A stretch of 64,000 bases of DNA from Phycisphaerae bacterium (lineage in GTDB: Bacteria > Planctomycetota > Phycisphaerae > UBA1845), in contig JAJDEB010000036.1 of NCBI GenBank assembly GCA_029260015.1, positions 682,001 through 746,000 on the forward strand, read 5' to 3'. The translations under genes were made by a program, and so were the position numbers. This document shows, piece by piece, positions 38,490 through 47,411 of this stretch; position 1 is the stretch's first letter, and the number at the start of each line of letters is the position of its first letter. The notes beneath the pieces were generated by a model. The model ran no database searches and was not told the DNA's origin. It saw only the letters and a program-made list of their open reading frames with translations.

Positions 38490-39119
38490 CGCAATTCTCC
38501 TGTTGAACGAATTCGTAACTGCGCCGAGAGGCACAGGTAATGACACCATCCTCAGAATCGAGGCATGAACTGATCGATCTAATGTCGGGGGAAAACCCAA
38601 AACATTCCGGAACCGGCCCGCCCGAATGTTGGCCAGCCCCAATTTGACCAGTAAGAATAGTGGCCAAGAGGCGCTTTGGGGTTCCGTATCATTCTGCAAA
38701 CTGAGAGTCCGGCCAACCCCCAAAGTCCCGACGCATACACATCTTTCACCGTCGCCCCAACTGACGCGGCAAGAATCCGACCGAACTACGCCCCGAAACA
38801 AAGCAACGGACCGGCCCATTCCCGGCCCGCACGATCCCTAATCCAGTCAAGATTGCAAAGGAATTCCGGGCATATCGAATTCCTTTATCGGAAAACCAAC
38901 GCGATTTCCGCCAACCATCGTGCCAGCCATCGTGATGGACGCGGATTGCGGGCCATGTGGTGTGAAATAAGGACGGGCCAGCCCCGTTGACCGATTCATC
39001 AGACTGCGGTAAACCTATTCGCCTGCCAAGCGGCTGACGAATGGCTGAATTGAGCGTCGAATCCGGCTGGCAAGAAGACGATAGCGGCCCGAGAAATGGC
39101 CGAAATGAAGCATCACTTA
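38490..39119. other. Intergenic region upstream of the tRNA, no gene seen
   Basis: About 630 bases between the lipoprotein start and tRNA-Arg contain only short frames without ribosome-binding sites or recognisable motifs. The 38490-38700 part should hold the lipoprotein promoter. I cannot identify the promoter boxes. Confidence 0.4.
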
Positions 39120-39193
39120 GCGCCACTAGCTCAATTGGATAGAGCATCGGTTTACGGAACCGAAGGTTGCAGGTTCGAGTCCTGCGTGGCGTA
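39120..39193 (+). tRNA. tRNA-Arg (anticodon ACG)
   Basis: The sequence folds as a 74-base cloverleaf. The acceptor stem is GCGCCAC with GTGGCGT (one G-U pair), the D arm GCTC/GAGC, and the anticodon stem TCGGT/ACCGA around the loop TTACGGA, giving anticodon ACG. The T arm is GCAGG/CCTGC around TTCGAGT, and A is the discriminator. CCA is not encoded. Its 3' 53 bases are the attachment core of the genomic island, and the integrase gene ends inside it on the other strand. Confidence 0.93.
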
Positions 39194-40616
39194 GTCGCTT
39201 TTCACCCCTGTTATTTCCACGTTTTCCTTTGATTCCAAGTGATTTCCGAGAATCGCGTGCTCTGTGAGATTCGGCGTCATTTGAGCATCCCGTTGCAGCC
39301 GATTGCACGTTTTCGCGCGCAGTAAGGTGGGAGTTGAGGCGGTGTGACGCAGAGTGATTTTCTGCCGACCCATCGTATGTCCCGGTTGCGCGCAGCCGCT
39401 CGACTTGCGGCTGGTCATCGTCTAAATCGGGAAGCCCATCCAGTGCGCTCGATAGGTCATGGATGCCCAAACTGGTGTAAATGTTCATGGTCAGCTTGGG
39501 GTCACTGTGGCGGGCCAGTTGTTGAGCGGCTTTGACGGACGCCCCGCCACGGGCCAGCGCGGTGATATACGTCATTCGCAATGCATGGAAGTCCACCACA
39601 CACCCGTCGTCATCTGTAGCCGCCAGAAACCCACCCCGGTTGCGCTTACAACGTTCTACCCGATTCGTTGATGCCTTGATCCAACGTGCCCGCGCTAGTC
39701 TTAGATCGCGACGGAGCATCATTGCCCCCTTTTCATTCCATCGCCCGGGCCAAAGTGGTTGATCGGCTTTGTGGTTTTCCATCCACGGGCCAAGCGTATC
39801 GGCTAAGTCCGAGCGGATCGGTTGATAGTCTTCGGTTCGTCGCTTCGATGAACCCGCACGCAATACCACGCCCGGTGTGTCATCATGCAATCGGAAGCTA
39901 CGCGGTGTCAGGCTTCGCAATTCGGACGCACGGAACCCGGTCCCGGTTGCTGCGCGATAGAGCATCGCGCGATCCGTACCGGACAACCCGCGCCAGGTTT
40001 CGGCGGTTTCGGTTACGCGGATCAAATAACGCAATTCGTCAGCGTCGAGCGGTCGCCGTTCGTGGCGTCGATCGGTTGCCACATTCTTGACGGTCAAATG
40101 CGCCAACGCATCCTCACGATTCAAGTTATGCTTGTTAAGCCACCGCGAGAATTGTTTCGCGGATCGCAGGTAGTGATGGCATGTGCGCAGACTCTTATTG
40201 TTCGCCTTTAATTCCGCAATTGCGCTTTGAATGCGTATCGGCGAAATGTCACTTAATCGGTTTGCACCCGCCGAATTGAATAGCTTGGTCGCGCGTGCCA
40301 ACAGCATTCCCGTTTGCTTGTGAGTGATTCCACGATCAAGTAGGGATGCCCGCCAATCGTCCAAATGACCCGACAACGGGCGTTGTTCAGCATCGGCGTA
40401 TTGATCCGTCCGAGCATCGATAATCCCTTCCTTTCGCAATAGTGCGTCAGACACATGCTTGGCCAATATCCGCTCAGCCGTTGCCTTATCTGACGTACGC
40501 GTCGATCGCTCTTGGCGTTTGTTGTTTTGGTCGTGCCACCGAGCGATCCAATTGCCGCTACCGTTGAGCTTGTGAAGGCTTCCGCTGCCTTGGGGTCGTC
40601 GTCGTTTAGTTGCCAT
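39126..40616 (-). CDS. int: Tyrosine recombinase / integrase (integrated form, C-terminally exchanged)
   Basis: This 496-residue site-specific recombinase has an N-terminal arm-type DNA-binding segment (GSGNWIARWHDQNNKRQERS), a SAM-like core-binding domain (SLRTCHHYLRSAKQFSRWLN) and the catalytic domain. Visible catalytic residues are Arg in TGFRASELRS, His-x-x-Arg in DFHALRMTYITALA, His in ARHSDPKLTMNIY and the nucleophile Tyr in that same motif. The last residues RHAGLEPATFGSVNRCS are encoded by the att core, and only IQLS comes from the chromosomal tRNA. In the excised circle the frame would instead continue into the segment at 47226-47411, giving about 553 residues. It lies three bases downstream of the small XRE regulator and is probably cotranscribed with it. 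Confidence 0.93.
   Translation of the reverse strand: MATKRRRPQGSGSLHKLNGSGNWIARWHDQNNKRQERSTRTSDKATAERILAKHVSDALLRKEGIIDARTDQYADAEQRPLSGHLDDWRASLLDRGITHKQTGMLLARATKLFNSAGANRLSDISPIRIQSAIAELKANNKSLRTCHHYLRSAKQFSRWLNKHNLNREDALAHLTVKNVATDRRHERRPLDADELRYLIRVTETAETWRGLSGTDRAMLYRAATGTGFRASELRSLTPRSFRLHDDTPGVVLRAGSSKRRTEDYQPIRSDLADTLGPWMENHKADQPLWPGRWNEKGAMMLRRDLRLARARWIKASTNRVERCKRNRGGFLAATDDDGCVVDFHALRMTYITALARGGASVKAAQQLARHSDPKLTMNIYTSLGIHDLSSALDGLPDLDDDQPQVERLRATGTYDGSAENHSASHRLNSHLTARENVQSAATGCSNDAESHRARDSRKSLGIKGKRGNNRGEKRLRHAGLEPATFGSVNRCSIQLS
39141..39193 (+). repeat. attL core (3' part of tRNA-Arg)
   Basis: The 53-base core begins AGAGCATCGG in the tRNA D-arm and ends at the discriminator base. 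It is identical to 47412-47464. The tRNA is kept whole on this side. Confidence 0.9.
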
Positions 40617-40619
40617 CGT

Positions 40620-40826
40620 CTATCCCTTCCGCTTTCGCTTCACGGTTCGCAATTCCATTCCCAAGAGCGTCGCAAGTTTGCTTGCGGTTGCCAGCGTCAA
40701 CCCGCGTTCGCGTGCAACGAAGTTATGCACCGCCGCATACGGAATATCCGCCTTTTGACTCATGGCCAGCATCGACAGCCCCGATTTTCGGGCTTCGTCG
40801 CGGAGTTGTTTAGCTAGGTCGATCAT
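40620..40826 (-). CDS. Small XRE-type helix-turn-helix regulator
   Basis: This 68-residue protein is almost entirely a Cro/CI-like DNA-binding domain: LSMLAMSQKADIPYAAVHNF spans the helix-turn-helix, followed by LTLATASKLATLLGMEL. It ends in a basic tail (RTVKRKRKG). It is separated from the integrase start by three bases, which suggests an operon in which it may control integrase expression. Direct repeats at 40863-40885 in its upstream region are plausible operators. Its role as repressor or excision regulator is inferred. Confidence 0.88.
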   Translation of the reverse strand: MIDLAKQLRDEARKSGLSMLAMSQKADIPYAAVHNFVARERGLTLATASKLATLLGMELRTVKRKRKG

Positions 40827-40862
40827 TTATTTAACCCTTGTGTATTATTTAATTGATACCAG

Positions 40863-40885
40863 TTGAATGATATCACTTGAATGAT
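40863..40885. promoter_or_regulatory. Direct repeats, candidate operator upstream of the XRE regulator
   Basis: TTGAATGAT occurs twice (40863-40871 and 40877-40885), 14 bases apart, in an AT-rich region 37-59 bases upstream of the regulator's start. TTGATAC also occurs twice close by. It is a plausible autoregulatory site. Confidence 0.4.
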
Positions 40886-41064
40886 TGATACGCAAACGGA
40901 TTTTGACATTGCAGATTTCAACTGCTCTACGCGCCTACGGAACCAAAACCCTCGAAACCCGACCCGCGCCTACGAAACCCACCGCACCAAACAGGTGAAA
41001 TCGGTCATTCTCATCATTGAGCGCGGGTTTCGTAGGTTTCGGTTCTGCGGGCGCATGGTCATTC

Positions 41065-42516
41065 TCAAAACGGCTCATCGTCAGATTCGTCGTCATCGGT
41101 GGCCAGCACAAAGTACGTTGTCGGGCGTCCGCCTTGCGGTCCGGGCGGCTGATCCACCCAATAACCAAGCCGAGCTTCCACCAATCGGAGCAGCGCTCCG
41201 GTCGCTTTCTCGGTCGGGCGAAAACGCTTTGAACGATTGCACAGATCACGAGCGGTCACGCGCCCGCCCATTTGCGCGACGATGTCCACAAGCTTCTGCA
41301 ATTCGCGGGCTTCCTCGTTCAGGCTGAATTCCGCATACAAGCGTATGGATTCATTGCTGAACCATTCAGCCAGGGCGATCCCGCGCTCGAGTTCATCCAG
41401 ATCGACGAACGTAGCATCGGGATTCTCGGCAAGTGCGAGTATCAGCGTCAGGCGCGCCGCGTATGCTTCGCTCTTCGCAAGCATCGCCTTGATCTTATTG
41501 CTTTCAGCGTCGCGCTTTCTCGCATCTATATCCATCCGAAAATCAAGGAATCGTTCTCTTGCTTCAGGCGTCAGGTGTACGCCTACCGGCTTGCATACGC
41601 CGATGTCGTCGATGGTCAGGGGAATTCTCGTCAGGTTGGCAATTAAACGGTTGTAACCGTCGATTGTCCCATCCGAAACGTCGGTTACGTCTCGGGTCAA
41701 TGCCCGTTCAGGCGGCTTCGCGAATAGGATTCGCCCTGCCATGCCGCACTCGAAGTATTCAGGCGTCAGAATTCTGTCCAAGGTTTCGGGCTGGATTGTG
41801 CCAGTCACACACACCGCAGCGCGGGGAATGTGGGTTACCCGAATTCCGGTCTTGCGATCAACCGTCATCGCTCCCGCCCGCTGGATTTGCAGCCATGTCG
41901 GAAGGTCGGAACCCTTGCCCCCCTTGTACTCACCGAAACCCTTAAACCACGCAGAGAGTTCGTCATGCTGCATCAGCACACCGCGAGGATTCTCACACAA
42001 GATTGCCGCAAGCGCTTCGATCGTGCTATTGTTCGTGACATACCGCAGACAGCAAGGCGGTTCCGGTTCGGCGGTTTTCGCTTGATCTTTCTTAGGGAGC
42101 GCGTCGTATTCCTTCCGCTTCTGCTTGAAGTCTTCCATCCCGTAATCGTGAACAGCAAAAGCATGGTCCTGAATGGCCTGAAGCGGCGCGATTGCCTTGT
42201 CGTGCGCGGGCGATTTCTTACCACCGGCGTCAGCCACCACGCAAGCCCATATCACTGACGGCTCACGCCACGACTTGAACAACACGATTTCGCGAGCCAT
42301 GCCGATGGATGCTGCAATCGTCGAGAGCATGGGCAATACAATCATTGCCGGATCGCAACATATCGCATCAGAAGTATCGACGACGAAGCGCTCGAGCGGC
42401 TCGGGTAACAGCACCGTCGGGAATGGTTGCCACCGGTGAGTGGGGTTGATCGTTTGTGTAACCGCCCCAGGTGCGTCAGGATCGTTGCGGCTGTCGTAGT
42501 GGTCAGACTTCGCCAT
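41065..42516 (-). CDS. DUF3987-type protein (putative helicase/primase-like ATPase of the island)
   Basis: This 483-residue protein resembles DUF3987 proteins carried by phages and integrative elements. The N-terminal part has a P-loop-like segment (CVVADAGGKKSPAHDKAI). The core has LRYVTNNSTIEALAAILCEN, RGVLMQHDELSAWFKGFGEY and CVTGTIQPETLDRIL, the usual landmarks, and the end has a winged-helix-like region (RDLCNRSKRFRPTEKATGAL). The family is thought to serve element replication. Its start overlaps the preceding gene by 14 bases, so it is translated as part of the 43053-41065 operon. Confidence 0.82.
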   Translation of the reverse strand: MAKSDHYDSRNDPDAPGAVTQTINPTHRWQPFPTVLLPEPLERFVVDTSDAICCDPAMIVLPMLSTIAASIGMAREIVLFKSWREPSVIWACVVADAGGKKSPAHDKAIAPLQAIQDHAFAVHDYGMEDFKQKRKEYDALPKKDQAKTAEPEPPCCLRYVTNNSTIEALAAILCENPRGVLMQHDELSAWFKGFGEYKGGKGSDLPTWLQIQRAGAMTVDRKTGIRVTHIPRAAVCVTGTIQPETLDRILTPEYFECGMAGRILFAKPPERALTRDVTDVSDGTIDGYNRLIANLTRIPLTIDDIGVCKPVGVHLTPEARERFLDFRMDIDARKRDAESNKIKAMLAKSEAYAARLTLILALAENPDATFVDLDELERGIALAEWFSNESIRLYAEFSLNEEARELQKLVDIVAQMGGRVTARDLCNRSKRFRPTEKATGALLRLVEARLGYWVDQPPGPQGGRPTTYFVLATDDDESDDEPF

Positions 42517-42871
42517 CTGTCACCCCGCAATCTGCGCCGATGCGCAATCGGATGGATTGAATGACAGGGTTGACCATGTTGCGCCGCACGCAATCGCCAC
42601 ACGTTTGGCCACGGTAGCGGCTCGACACCCTTGCGCCCCCAGAACCGAAACCCCGAAACCCTTCCTGTTCAAACTCGAATGCCGCCCAGCCGGGTTCCGG
42701 TTTCGCGAACGGGCAATCCTCGCGCAGTTCGTCAATGATCCATTCGCGACGATATTCACAAAATGGGAATTCGGTTTGCTTGACTGTCGATTTGGTGGGA
42801 TACTCTGAGTGACGATAGTACCCGCCCGCGTTCGCCGAGCCACCGGCGCGCGGGCTACTTTGATTTCTCAT
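42503..42871 (-). CDS. Hypothetical island protein
   Basis: This 122-residue protein overlaps the AlpA-like gene by four bases (ATGA) and the DUF3987 gene by 14 bases, which supports it as a real gene in this operon. It contains TKSTVKQTEFPFCEYRREWI and a CxxC pair (QTCGDCVRRN) that might bind a metal. I do not recognise the family. The context suggests a role in replication or its control. Confidence 0.65.
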   Translation of the reverse strand: MRNQSSPRAGGSANAGGYYRHSEYPTKSTVKQTEFPFCEYRREWIIDELREDCPFAKPEPGWAAFEFEQEGFRGFGSGGARVSSRYRGQTCGDCVRRNMVNPVIQSIRLRIGADCGVTDGEV

Positions 42872-43053
42872 TTCGCCCCCTCACTCTCGTTGAGCCAAGA
42901 TTCAAGCGCAACGCGAGGATAAACGATTCGCTTGCCGATTCTTTTGTGCGGGACTTTTCCGCAATTCGTCCAAGTCCAAAGCAGTCGGCGCGATATGCCA
43001 ATCAGCCGCGCTGCCTCGGTCGCATTCAACGCCAGACGCTGAATCTCTTGCAT
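42868..43053 (-). CDS. AlpA/excisionase-like helix-turn-helix protein
   Basis: This 61-residue protein of the MerR-like HTH_17/AlpA kind has LNATEAARLIGISRRLLWTW, followed by GKVPHKRIGKRIVYPRVAL, the usual helix-turn-wing pattern. The ATG at 43053 has AGGA six bases upstream and is better than the in-frame ATGs further up. Such proteins regulate integrase or act as recombination directionality factors. It is the first gene of the operon with 42503-42871 and 41065-42516. Confidence 0.85.
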   Translation of the reverse strand: MQEIQRLALNATEAARLIGISRRLLWTWTNCGKVPHKRIGKRIVYPRVALESWLNESEGAK

Positions 43054-43251
43054 GTCATATCCTTTCATCATGTAACCCAAGCGATTCGACGCACTGGATA
43101 CTGTGATCCTCAAAGTGAGCCGTATCGCTGTTGGCCGCATGATGTGGATTAGGCGAGTTGCCAGTTGCAAGATTTTGTTTGCGATTTGCGAATCGGCGTG
43201 ATTTTCTAGCTGGAATTGGCCGAAGAAATTTTCTCGCGACTTGTTTGCGAT

Positions 43252-44490
43252 TTATTTGCGATTTGAATTCCGGCTCTTGATGCCTTCGATGACCGGGCCA
43301 ACGATGTCAATATCAAATATGTACTTCGGTTCTCGACTGGACCCGTCAGCCACTTCGCGATACCCGGAGTGGTTCTTCTTCTTGAATTCACGCAACCGAG
43401 TCTTGACAGAGTTGAGATTCTTGTCGAAGTGTTCCGCGAGTTCCCGTGGAGACATGTACTTGCCGCCCCTCACACTCGCTTGAGACTCTGTTGGACTAGA
43501 ATCGGCGTCCCCTGCTTGATTCACGCCGATTGACCGCCCGCCTGGACTCTCTGATTCCGCTTCAATGTCTTGGGCAAGATCGCGAATGAACGTAGCGATG
43601 AAAATGCATGCGGCCCTTAAGTCAAGTGTTCGCTGGGCTCCCGGGGAAAGCACTTCCGAAACGGCCTTCGGTTTGCCAGTGACGTATTCTGGGATTTCGT
43701 AGCGCACACACGCACATGCTTCGCCCGCGACAATTTCGATTCTCCGCTTTAGCGAAACGGATGCGTCAGCGTTCGTTCGACGTTCCGCCCAGCTAACAAC
43801 GGGCAACATGTCGAATTCGAGTTCATCGACGATGGGGCTGATAAATGCGATTCGATCTTGCACAACGCGGTTGCCTGCGAAAGCTTCTATGATTCTATCG
43901 CATATCTGGTCTATGCGTTTCGCGCAGTCGCGTGCTCTTTGCGCCACCGATGCTGATTCGCTAGATTTGGCGGGCGTGCTATTTGTACCATCTGATTCGT
44001 GCGAGTGCGGACTTGCGCCTGCCCCTTCAATCAAAGCCTTCAGGACATCCGCGCAGACTCGGGCATCCAACAGCTTGTCAAGCGACGGCTCATTCGCGAA
44101 AACAAGAATCGGCTTGAAGTCAAAATGCGGGTAGCGGGCTCCCACTACAACAAGTGATGCGCCTAGTTCGCGCAACTCATTGATTGTCTTGGTCACGTTC
44201 GGCTTAAGGTTCTTTATGAACGCTCCAACATCATGCAGGTTCTTTAGGAGTTCCCTCGCTATTGCCTTCAATGAGCCAGGATCAAATATGTCGTCGATCG
44301 TTTCCTGCAACTGAATGGGACTCGGGCCCTTGTTTGCATTGGATGCAAGGAAGTGGATTTTCTGTTCCTGCGCAGTCTCCAGCAGGGTCTGCAAAGCCTC
44401 GTACGCGATCAGAGTGAGTTTGTAACGCGCTATCAGTTCGGAAGGGCCGTATGCAGGTGGGGTCGGTCGTGATGCTTCGTCATCCGTCAT
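43252..44490 (-). CDS. Hypothetical island protein with C-terminal winged-helix-like domain
   Basis: This 412-residue protein starts at an ATG with AAGGG upstream. The N-terminal 300 residues are helical with no recognised domain (YKLTLIAYEALQTLLETAQE, DFKPILVFANEPSLDKLLDA). The last 60 residues (MSPRELAEHFDKNLNSVKTR, then REPKYIFDIDIVGPVIE) look like a DNA-binding helix-turn-helix of the kind often found in planctomycete mobile elements. It lies upstream of the AlpA operon on the same strand. Its role is unknown. Confidence 0.75.
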   Translation of the reverse strand: MTDDEASRPTPPAYGPSELIARYKLTLIAYEALQTLLETAQEQKIHFLASNANKGPSPIQLQETIDDIFDPGSLKAIARELLKNLHDVGAFIKNLKPNVTKTINELRELGASLVVVGARYPHFDFKPILVFANEPSLDKLLDARVCADVLKALIEGAGASPHSHESDGTNSTPAKSSESASVAQRARDCAKRIDQICDRIIEAFAGNRVVQDRIAFISPIVDELEFDMLPVVSWAERRTNADASVSLKRRIEIVAGEACACVRYEIPEYVTGKPKAVSEVLSPGAQRTLDLRAACIFIATFIRDLAQDIEAESESPGGRSIGVNQAGDADSSPTESQASVRGGKYMSPRELAEHFDKNLNSVKTRLREFKKKNHSGYREVADGSSREPKYIFDIDIVGPVIEGIKSRNSNRK

Positions 44491-45117
44491 TTACTGCACC
44501 CTTTATGCGATTCGCCGGGTGGCGACAGGGTGCCGACGCCACCCGAGCGAATCGAGTAGTCATTCGCTGGCTAGCGAACGTACCTAGGATAACTCGGATT
44601 CGAGTTCAAACAATCCGGTCCGCCAAACACAACGCCAAAGGTACCGCAGATTTCCGAATTCTGTGAGTACACCGGAGACGCGTATATGTGGAATATGGGA
44701 CAAAAGTGACCCTCTAGCCCTTGATTTCGATGGATTCATGGTGTGATTTGAGCTCAAACTGATACCCCCACAAGTTATACTTGAAGCCAAAACCGCGTTT
44801 TCTACCCAAAAAACGCGGACGCATCTACGTGCGAAAACTATTCTGATTTATTTTGCGTGTCACTCTAATCCTGAGTCACTCAAGGGGGGGACGGGGGCGG
44901 GTCGATCTACGGCATTATGCTTGCATGAAGATGCCGACTACCGACAGCCGGTAGGCGTTTGATCGCACTCTATTCGCACGCGCGCGAGAGACTCTCGGCC
45001 TTCATATCCACACGCTGAATTGTCAAATAGCTGAATATTACCATTACATACACACCTGCATTTTCCTGCGAATCCGTGCGCCCGAATGCTTGAATCCGCG
45101 ATTGGGGGCTGATAGGG
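44491..45117. other. Intergenic region inside the island
   Basis: I see no convincing gene. A hairpin CCGCGTTTT ... AAAACGCGG lies at 44793-44818, and on the minus strand it is followed by TTTTGG. The rest has only short frames without ribosome-binding sites. It should contain the promoter for 43252-44490. Confidence 0.4.
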
Positions 45118-45125
45118 TCTAAGCA

Positions 45126-45158
45126 GAGAGAGACGCCTGCGGGCGGCCTCTCTTTTTT
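45126..45158 (+). terminator. Terminator-like hairpin in the leader of the PEP-CTERM gene
   Basis: GAGAGACGCC, loop, GGCGGCCTCTC, then six T residues make a plausible rho-independent terminator 38 bases before the start codon at 45196. No gene precedes it on the plus strand, so it may be an attenuator in the leader or the end of an unseen small RNA. Confidence 0.5.
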
Positions 45159-45195
45159 GTTTGGCATTCACCTATCTGCTTTCAAGGGGTTTATC

Positions 45196-46296
45196 ATGTC
45201 GCGTCGTTTCTCTCTCAACGCAGCACTTCAGGTCATGGCCGTTTGCGTGCTGGTCTCTAATTGCTTTGGTGGCGTAGCGTTCTTTACGGGACTTGGCGAC
45301 TTACCAGGCGGTGATTTCGTCAGCCAAGCGCATGCCGTCTCTGCGGATGGTTCGGTTGTTGTGGGCGTTTCAAAATCCTCAATTGGTCTTGAAGCATTTC
45401 GATGGACATTGTCGGAAGGAATCGTGGGACTTGGCTCCCCAATGCAATTTGCATTTGACGTATCCGACGACGGAACTGTTATTGTTGGTGAGTCACCGAA
45501 CGAAGCTGTGCGGTGGACGGAGGCGACAGGCCACGTCGGGCTCGGACAGTTATCCGATCTGGACGGCAGCGCTGCTCACAGCATTTCCGGGAATGGTTCA
45601 GTCATCGTTGGTGTCGGCAGAGTTTCGGACGGTAATGAAGCGTTCAAGTGGACCGCCGACGATGGAATGGTGAGCCTTGGTGTACCCGGACCAACTCATC
45701 ATGCAGTCGCCTTAGATGTTTCTGCCGATGGTTCCGTTATCGTCGGCGAGAGCGGATTACGCGCAAGTATGTGGACCGAAGACGAAGGCCTAACGTTACT
45801 TGGGGATTTGGGTTCGGGTGAAGAGGTTACGAGCGCGGCACATGCGGTTTCCGCCGACGGCGAAACAATAGTTGGCCACAGTTTCTTAGCCACTTCGGGA
45901 GGGACGGAGGCTTTTGCTTGGACTGCCGCGAGCGGAATAATTGGACTAGGGCAAATTGATCCAGCAGTCTTGAATAGTGAAGCGCTGGGCGTTTCAGCCG
46001 ATGGCAGCATTATTGTCGGTCAGGGCAGTGCAGGAAACGGCGACGAAGCATTTATTTGGGATGCTGAGAGCGGCATGCGCAACCTGCAATCCGTGCTTGA
46101 AGTAGACTTCAATTTGAGTCTTGCAGGATGGCAGCTTACGAAGGCATTTGATATTTCCGATGATGGTACAACAATCGTGGGCGTGGGAATCAATCCAAGT
46201 GGAAACGCTGAGGGTTGGGTAGCGACAATCCCCGAACCATCTGCGCTTTCACTGCTTGCACTCGGCGGACTTGTTCTCATTCGGCGTAGGCAATGA
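45196..46296 (+). CDS. Secreted HAF-repeat protein with PEP-CTERM sorting signal
   Basis: This 366-residue protein has the signal MSRRFSLNAALQVMAVCVLV. It has about seven HAF repeats with the pattern AxxVSADGSVIVG (AHAVSADGSVVVGVSKSS, AFDVSDDGTVIVGESPNE, ALDVSADGSVIVGESGLR). It ends with PEPSALSLLALGGLVLIRRR, a PEP-CTERM motif with hydrophobic helix and basic tail. In family terms it is exported and processed by an exosortase, none of which is in the window. AAGGGG lies eight bases before the ATG. Its position inside the island makes it cargo. Confidence 0.92.
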   Translation: MSRRFSLNAALQVMAVCVLVSNCFGGVAFFTGLGDLPGGDFVSQAHAVSADGSVVVGVSKSSIGLEAFRWTLSEGIVGLGSPMQFAFDVSDDGTVIVGESPNEAVRWTEATGHVGLGQLSDLDGSAAHSISGNGSVIVGVGRVSDGNEAFKWTADDGMVSLGVPGPTHHAVALDVSADGSVIVGESGLRASMWTEDEGLTLLGDLGSGEEVTSAAHAVSADGETIVGHSFLATSGGTEAFAWTAASGIIGLGQIDPAVLNSEALGVSADGSIIVGQGSAGNGDEAFIWDAESGMRNLQSVLEVDFNLSLAGWQLTKAFDISDDGTTIVGVGINPSGNAEGWVATIPEPSALSLLALGGLVLIRRRQ

Positions 46297-46417
46297 CAGC
46301 CGGCGCGTCGAATCGCCTGTTCAGATTCGCGTTTCCTTCCGGGCGGGATAACTTAAGGCTACCCGCGCCATTCGACCCGGGGGGCGTGGTTCGGGTTTTC
46401 GGCGGGCGTGGGGCCCC

Positions 46418-46777
46418 TCAGACCGATTCGATCGCCGTGCCGCATTCTGGGCAGTTGCCTGATTCATTGCCCGTCAAATCGTAATCGCAAGCACTGCATA
46501 GACATTTTTTACGAGCGTCCGACTTATAGAACCTAAAGTAGCTATATACGCTTAGATTTGAAATAGGAATCCACTTGGCTGCTTTCTGCATCAGGTCTAT
46601 TGCGGGCTCTGTGAACCCATCATAAGCCTCCAAAGCAAGGACGACTATGGGGGCCATGGCGATTGCGAAAGAAAGCAGGAACCAGCGAATGAATCGCTTG
46701 GTGAAGCGTAAGCAGACAAGGCCCACACCAAATGGCCACGCAAGGGCAACAAAAAAAATAACAAAGTCAATTGCCAT
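46418..46777 (-). CDS. Small membrane protein with LTGN-type zinc ribbon (island copy, second gene)
   Basis: This 119-residue protein starts at the ATG at 46777, overlapping the end of the preceding zinc-ribbon gene by 11 bases. Two hydrophobic segments (VIFFVALAWPFGVGLVCL and LLSFAIAMAPIVVLALEA) precede a C-terminal ribbon CSACDYDLTGNESGNCPECG with four cysteines for zinc. A longer in-frame reading runs back through the neighbour in a different frame and is not credible. The function of this family is unknown. Confidence 0.75.
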   Translation of the reverse strand: MAIDFVIFFVALAWPFGVGLVCLRFTKRFIRWFLLSFAIAMAPIVVLALEAYDGFTEPAIDLMQKAAKWIPISNLSVYSYFRFYKSDARKKCLCSACDYDLTGNESGNCPECGTAIESV

Positions 46778-47216
46778 CTGTACCGCGCATAACGCTCCGA
46801 CCACATTCAGGACACACCCCGCTAACGTTGCCGGTGAGGTTGTAGTTGCAATTTGTGCATCCGGCCTTGGGGCGACGGTCCGACCACCAGAGCCACGTCG
46901 TCGCGACGACTGACGACAGGATGAGCATCCAGTACGGAATGACGATGCCCCAATGGGTACGAGGACCAATATTAAAATGATGCCGCCGTGGCCACCAGCC
47001 GTAGAAATCCGGTGTCGACCTCCATTCCCAAGTTTTGGGCAAAGGTCGAGCGCTGGTCCAAAACTCAATTCCGTTCACATAGCATGCGAATCCACAATTA
47101 CCAGCGCTATACCGCAACCCGCCGAAGAGTCCTACAATCCACGCTGCCGAAAAGCCTATGCACAACCCAACCCCAATCCACTTGAGAATGCGCCGCTTTC
47201 GAATTCGCCGTTTCAT
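46767..47216 (-). CDS. Membrane protein with LTGN-type zinc ribbon (island copy, first gene)
   Basis: This 149-residue protein begins MKRRIRKRRILKWIGVGLCI, a basic N-terminus leading into a first membrane helix. A Trp-rich external part follows, then a second helix (YWMLILSSVVATTWLWW), and the ribbon CTNCNYNLTGNVSGVCPECG. The first 17 residues closely match the chromosomal paralogue at 47996-48460. It forms a two-gene unit with 46418-46777. Its start lies 10 bases after the stranded integrase tail on the same strand. Confidence 0.82.
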   Translation of the reverse strand: MKRRIRKRRILKWIGVGLCIGFSAAWIVGLFGGLRYSAGNCGFACYVNGIEFWTSARPLPKTWEWRSTPDFYGWWPRRHHFNIGPRTHWGIVIPYWMLILSSVVATTWLWWSDRRPKAGCTNCNYNLTGNVSGVCPECGRSVMRGTDGN

Positions 47217-47225
47217 ACCGCCCCA

Positions 47226-47411
47226 TTATCCACCGCTGCGCACAATCGCCAACACCGCCGCTCGGAGCGGTTCGGATAGGCTTGGCCATGCCTCGATGAT
47301 GGCCTGCAAATCGGGGTTTAGGGGTGTGGTTTGGCCCAAGTTGTCGGGAGTTGAGGCGGTGCCCGATTTTTTTGTGCCAGAAACACCTTGTTTTATAGTG
47401 GTCTCTGAATC
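47226..47411 (-). other. Detached in-frame C-terminal tail of the island integrase
   Basis: Reading minus from the attR core, the frame that encodes GLEPATFGSVNRCS continues for 61 codons to a stop at 47226. It ends PDLQAIIEAWPSLSEPLRAA then VLAIVRSGG. That ending resembles the conserved C-terminal tail of many planctomycete integrases. It is in the same phase as the integrase at attL (core offset 8271, divisible by 3), so in the circular element it would be the natural end of the integrase. Confidence 0.7.

Noticed and set aside
40935-41249. 104-codon minus frame near the end of the DUF3987 gene
   Set aside because: It is an alternative frame of the DUF3987 C-terminus, with no independent start signal or domain.
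44584-44790. 68-codon minus frame upstream of the 412-residue island protein
   Set aside because: The composition is random-looking, there is no ribosome-binding site, and it lies in a region likely to hold the promoter.
44938-45171. 77-codon minus frame overlapping the terminator-like hairpin
   Set aside because: Its start lies across the hairpin and leader of the PEP-CTERM gene. No family is recognised and the coding signal is weak.
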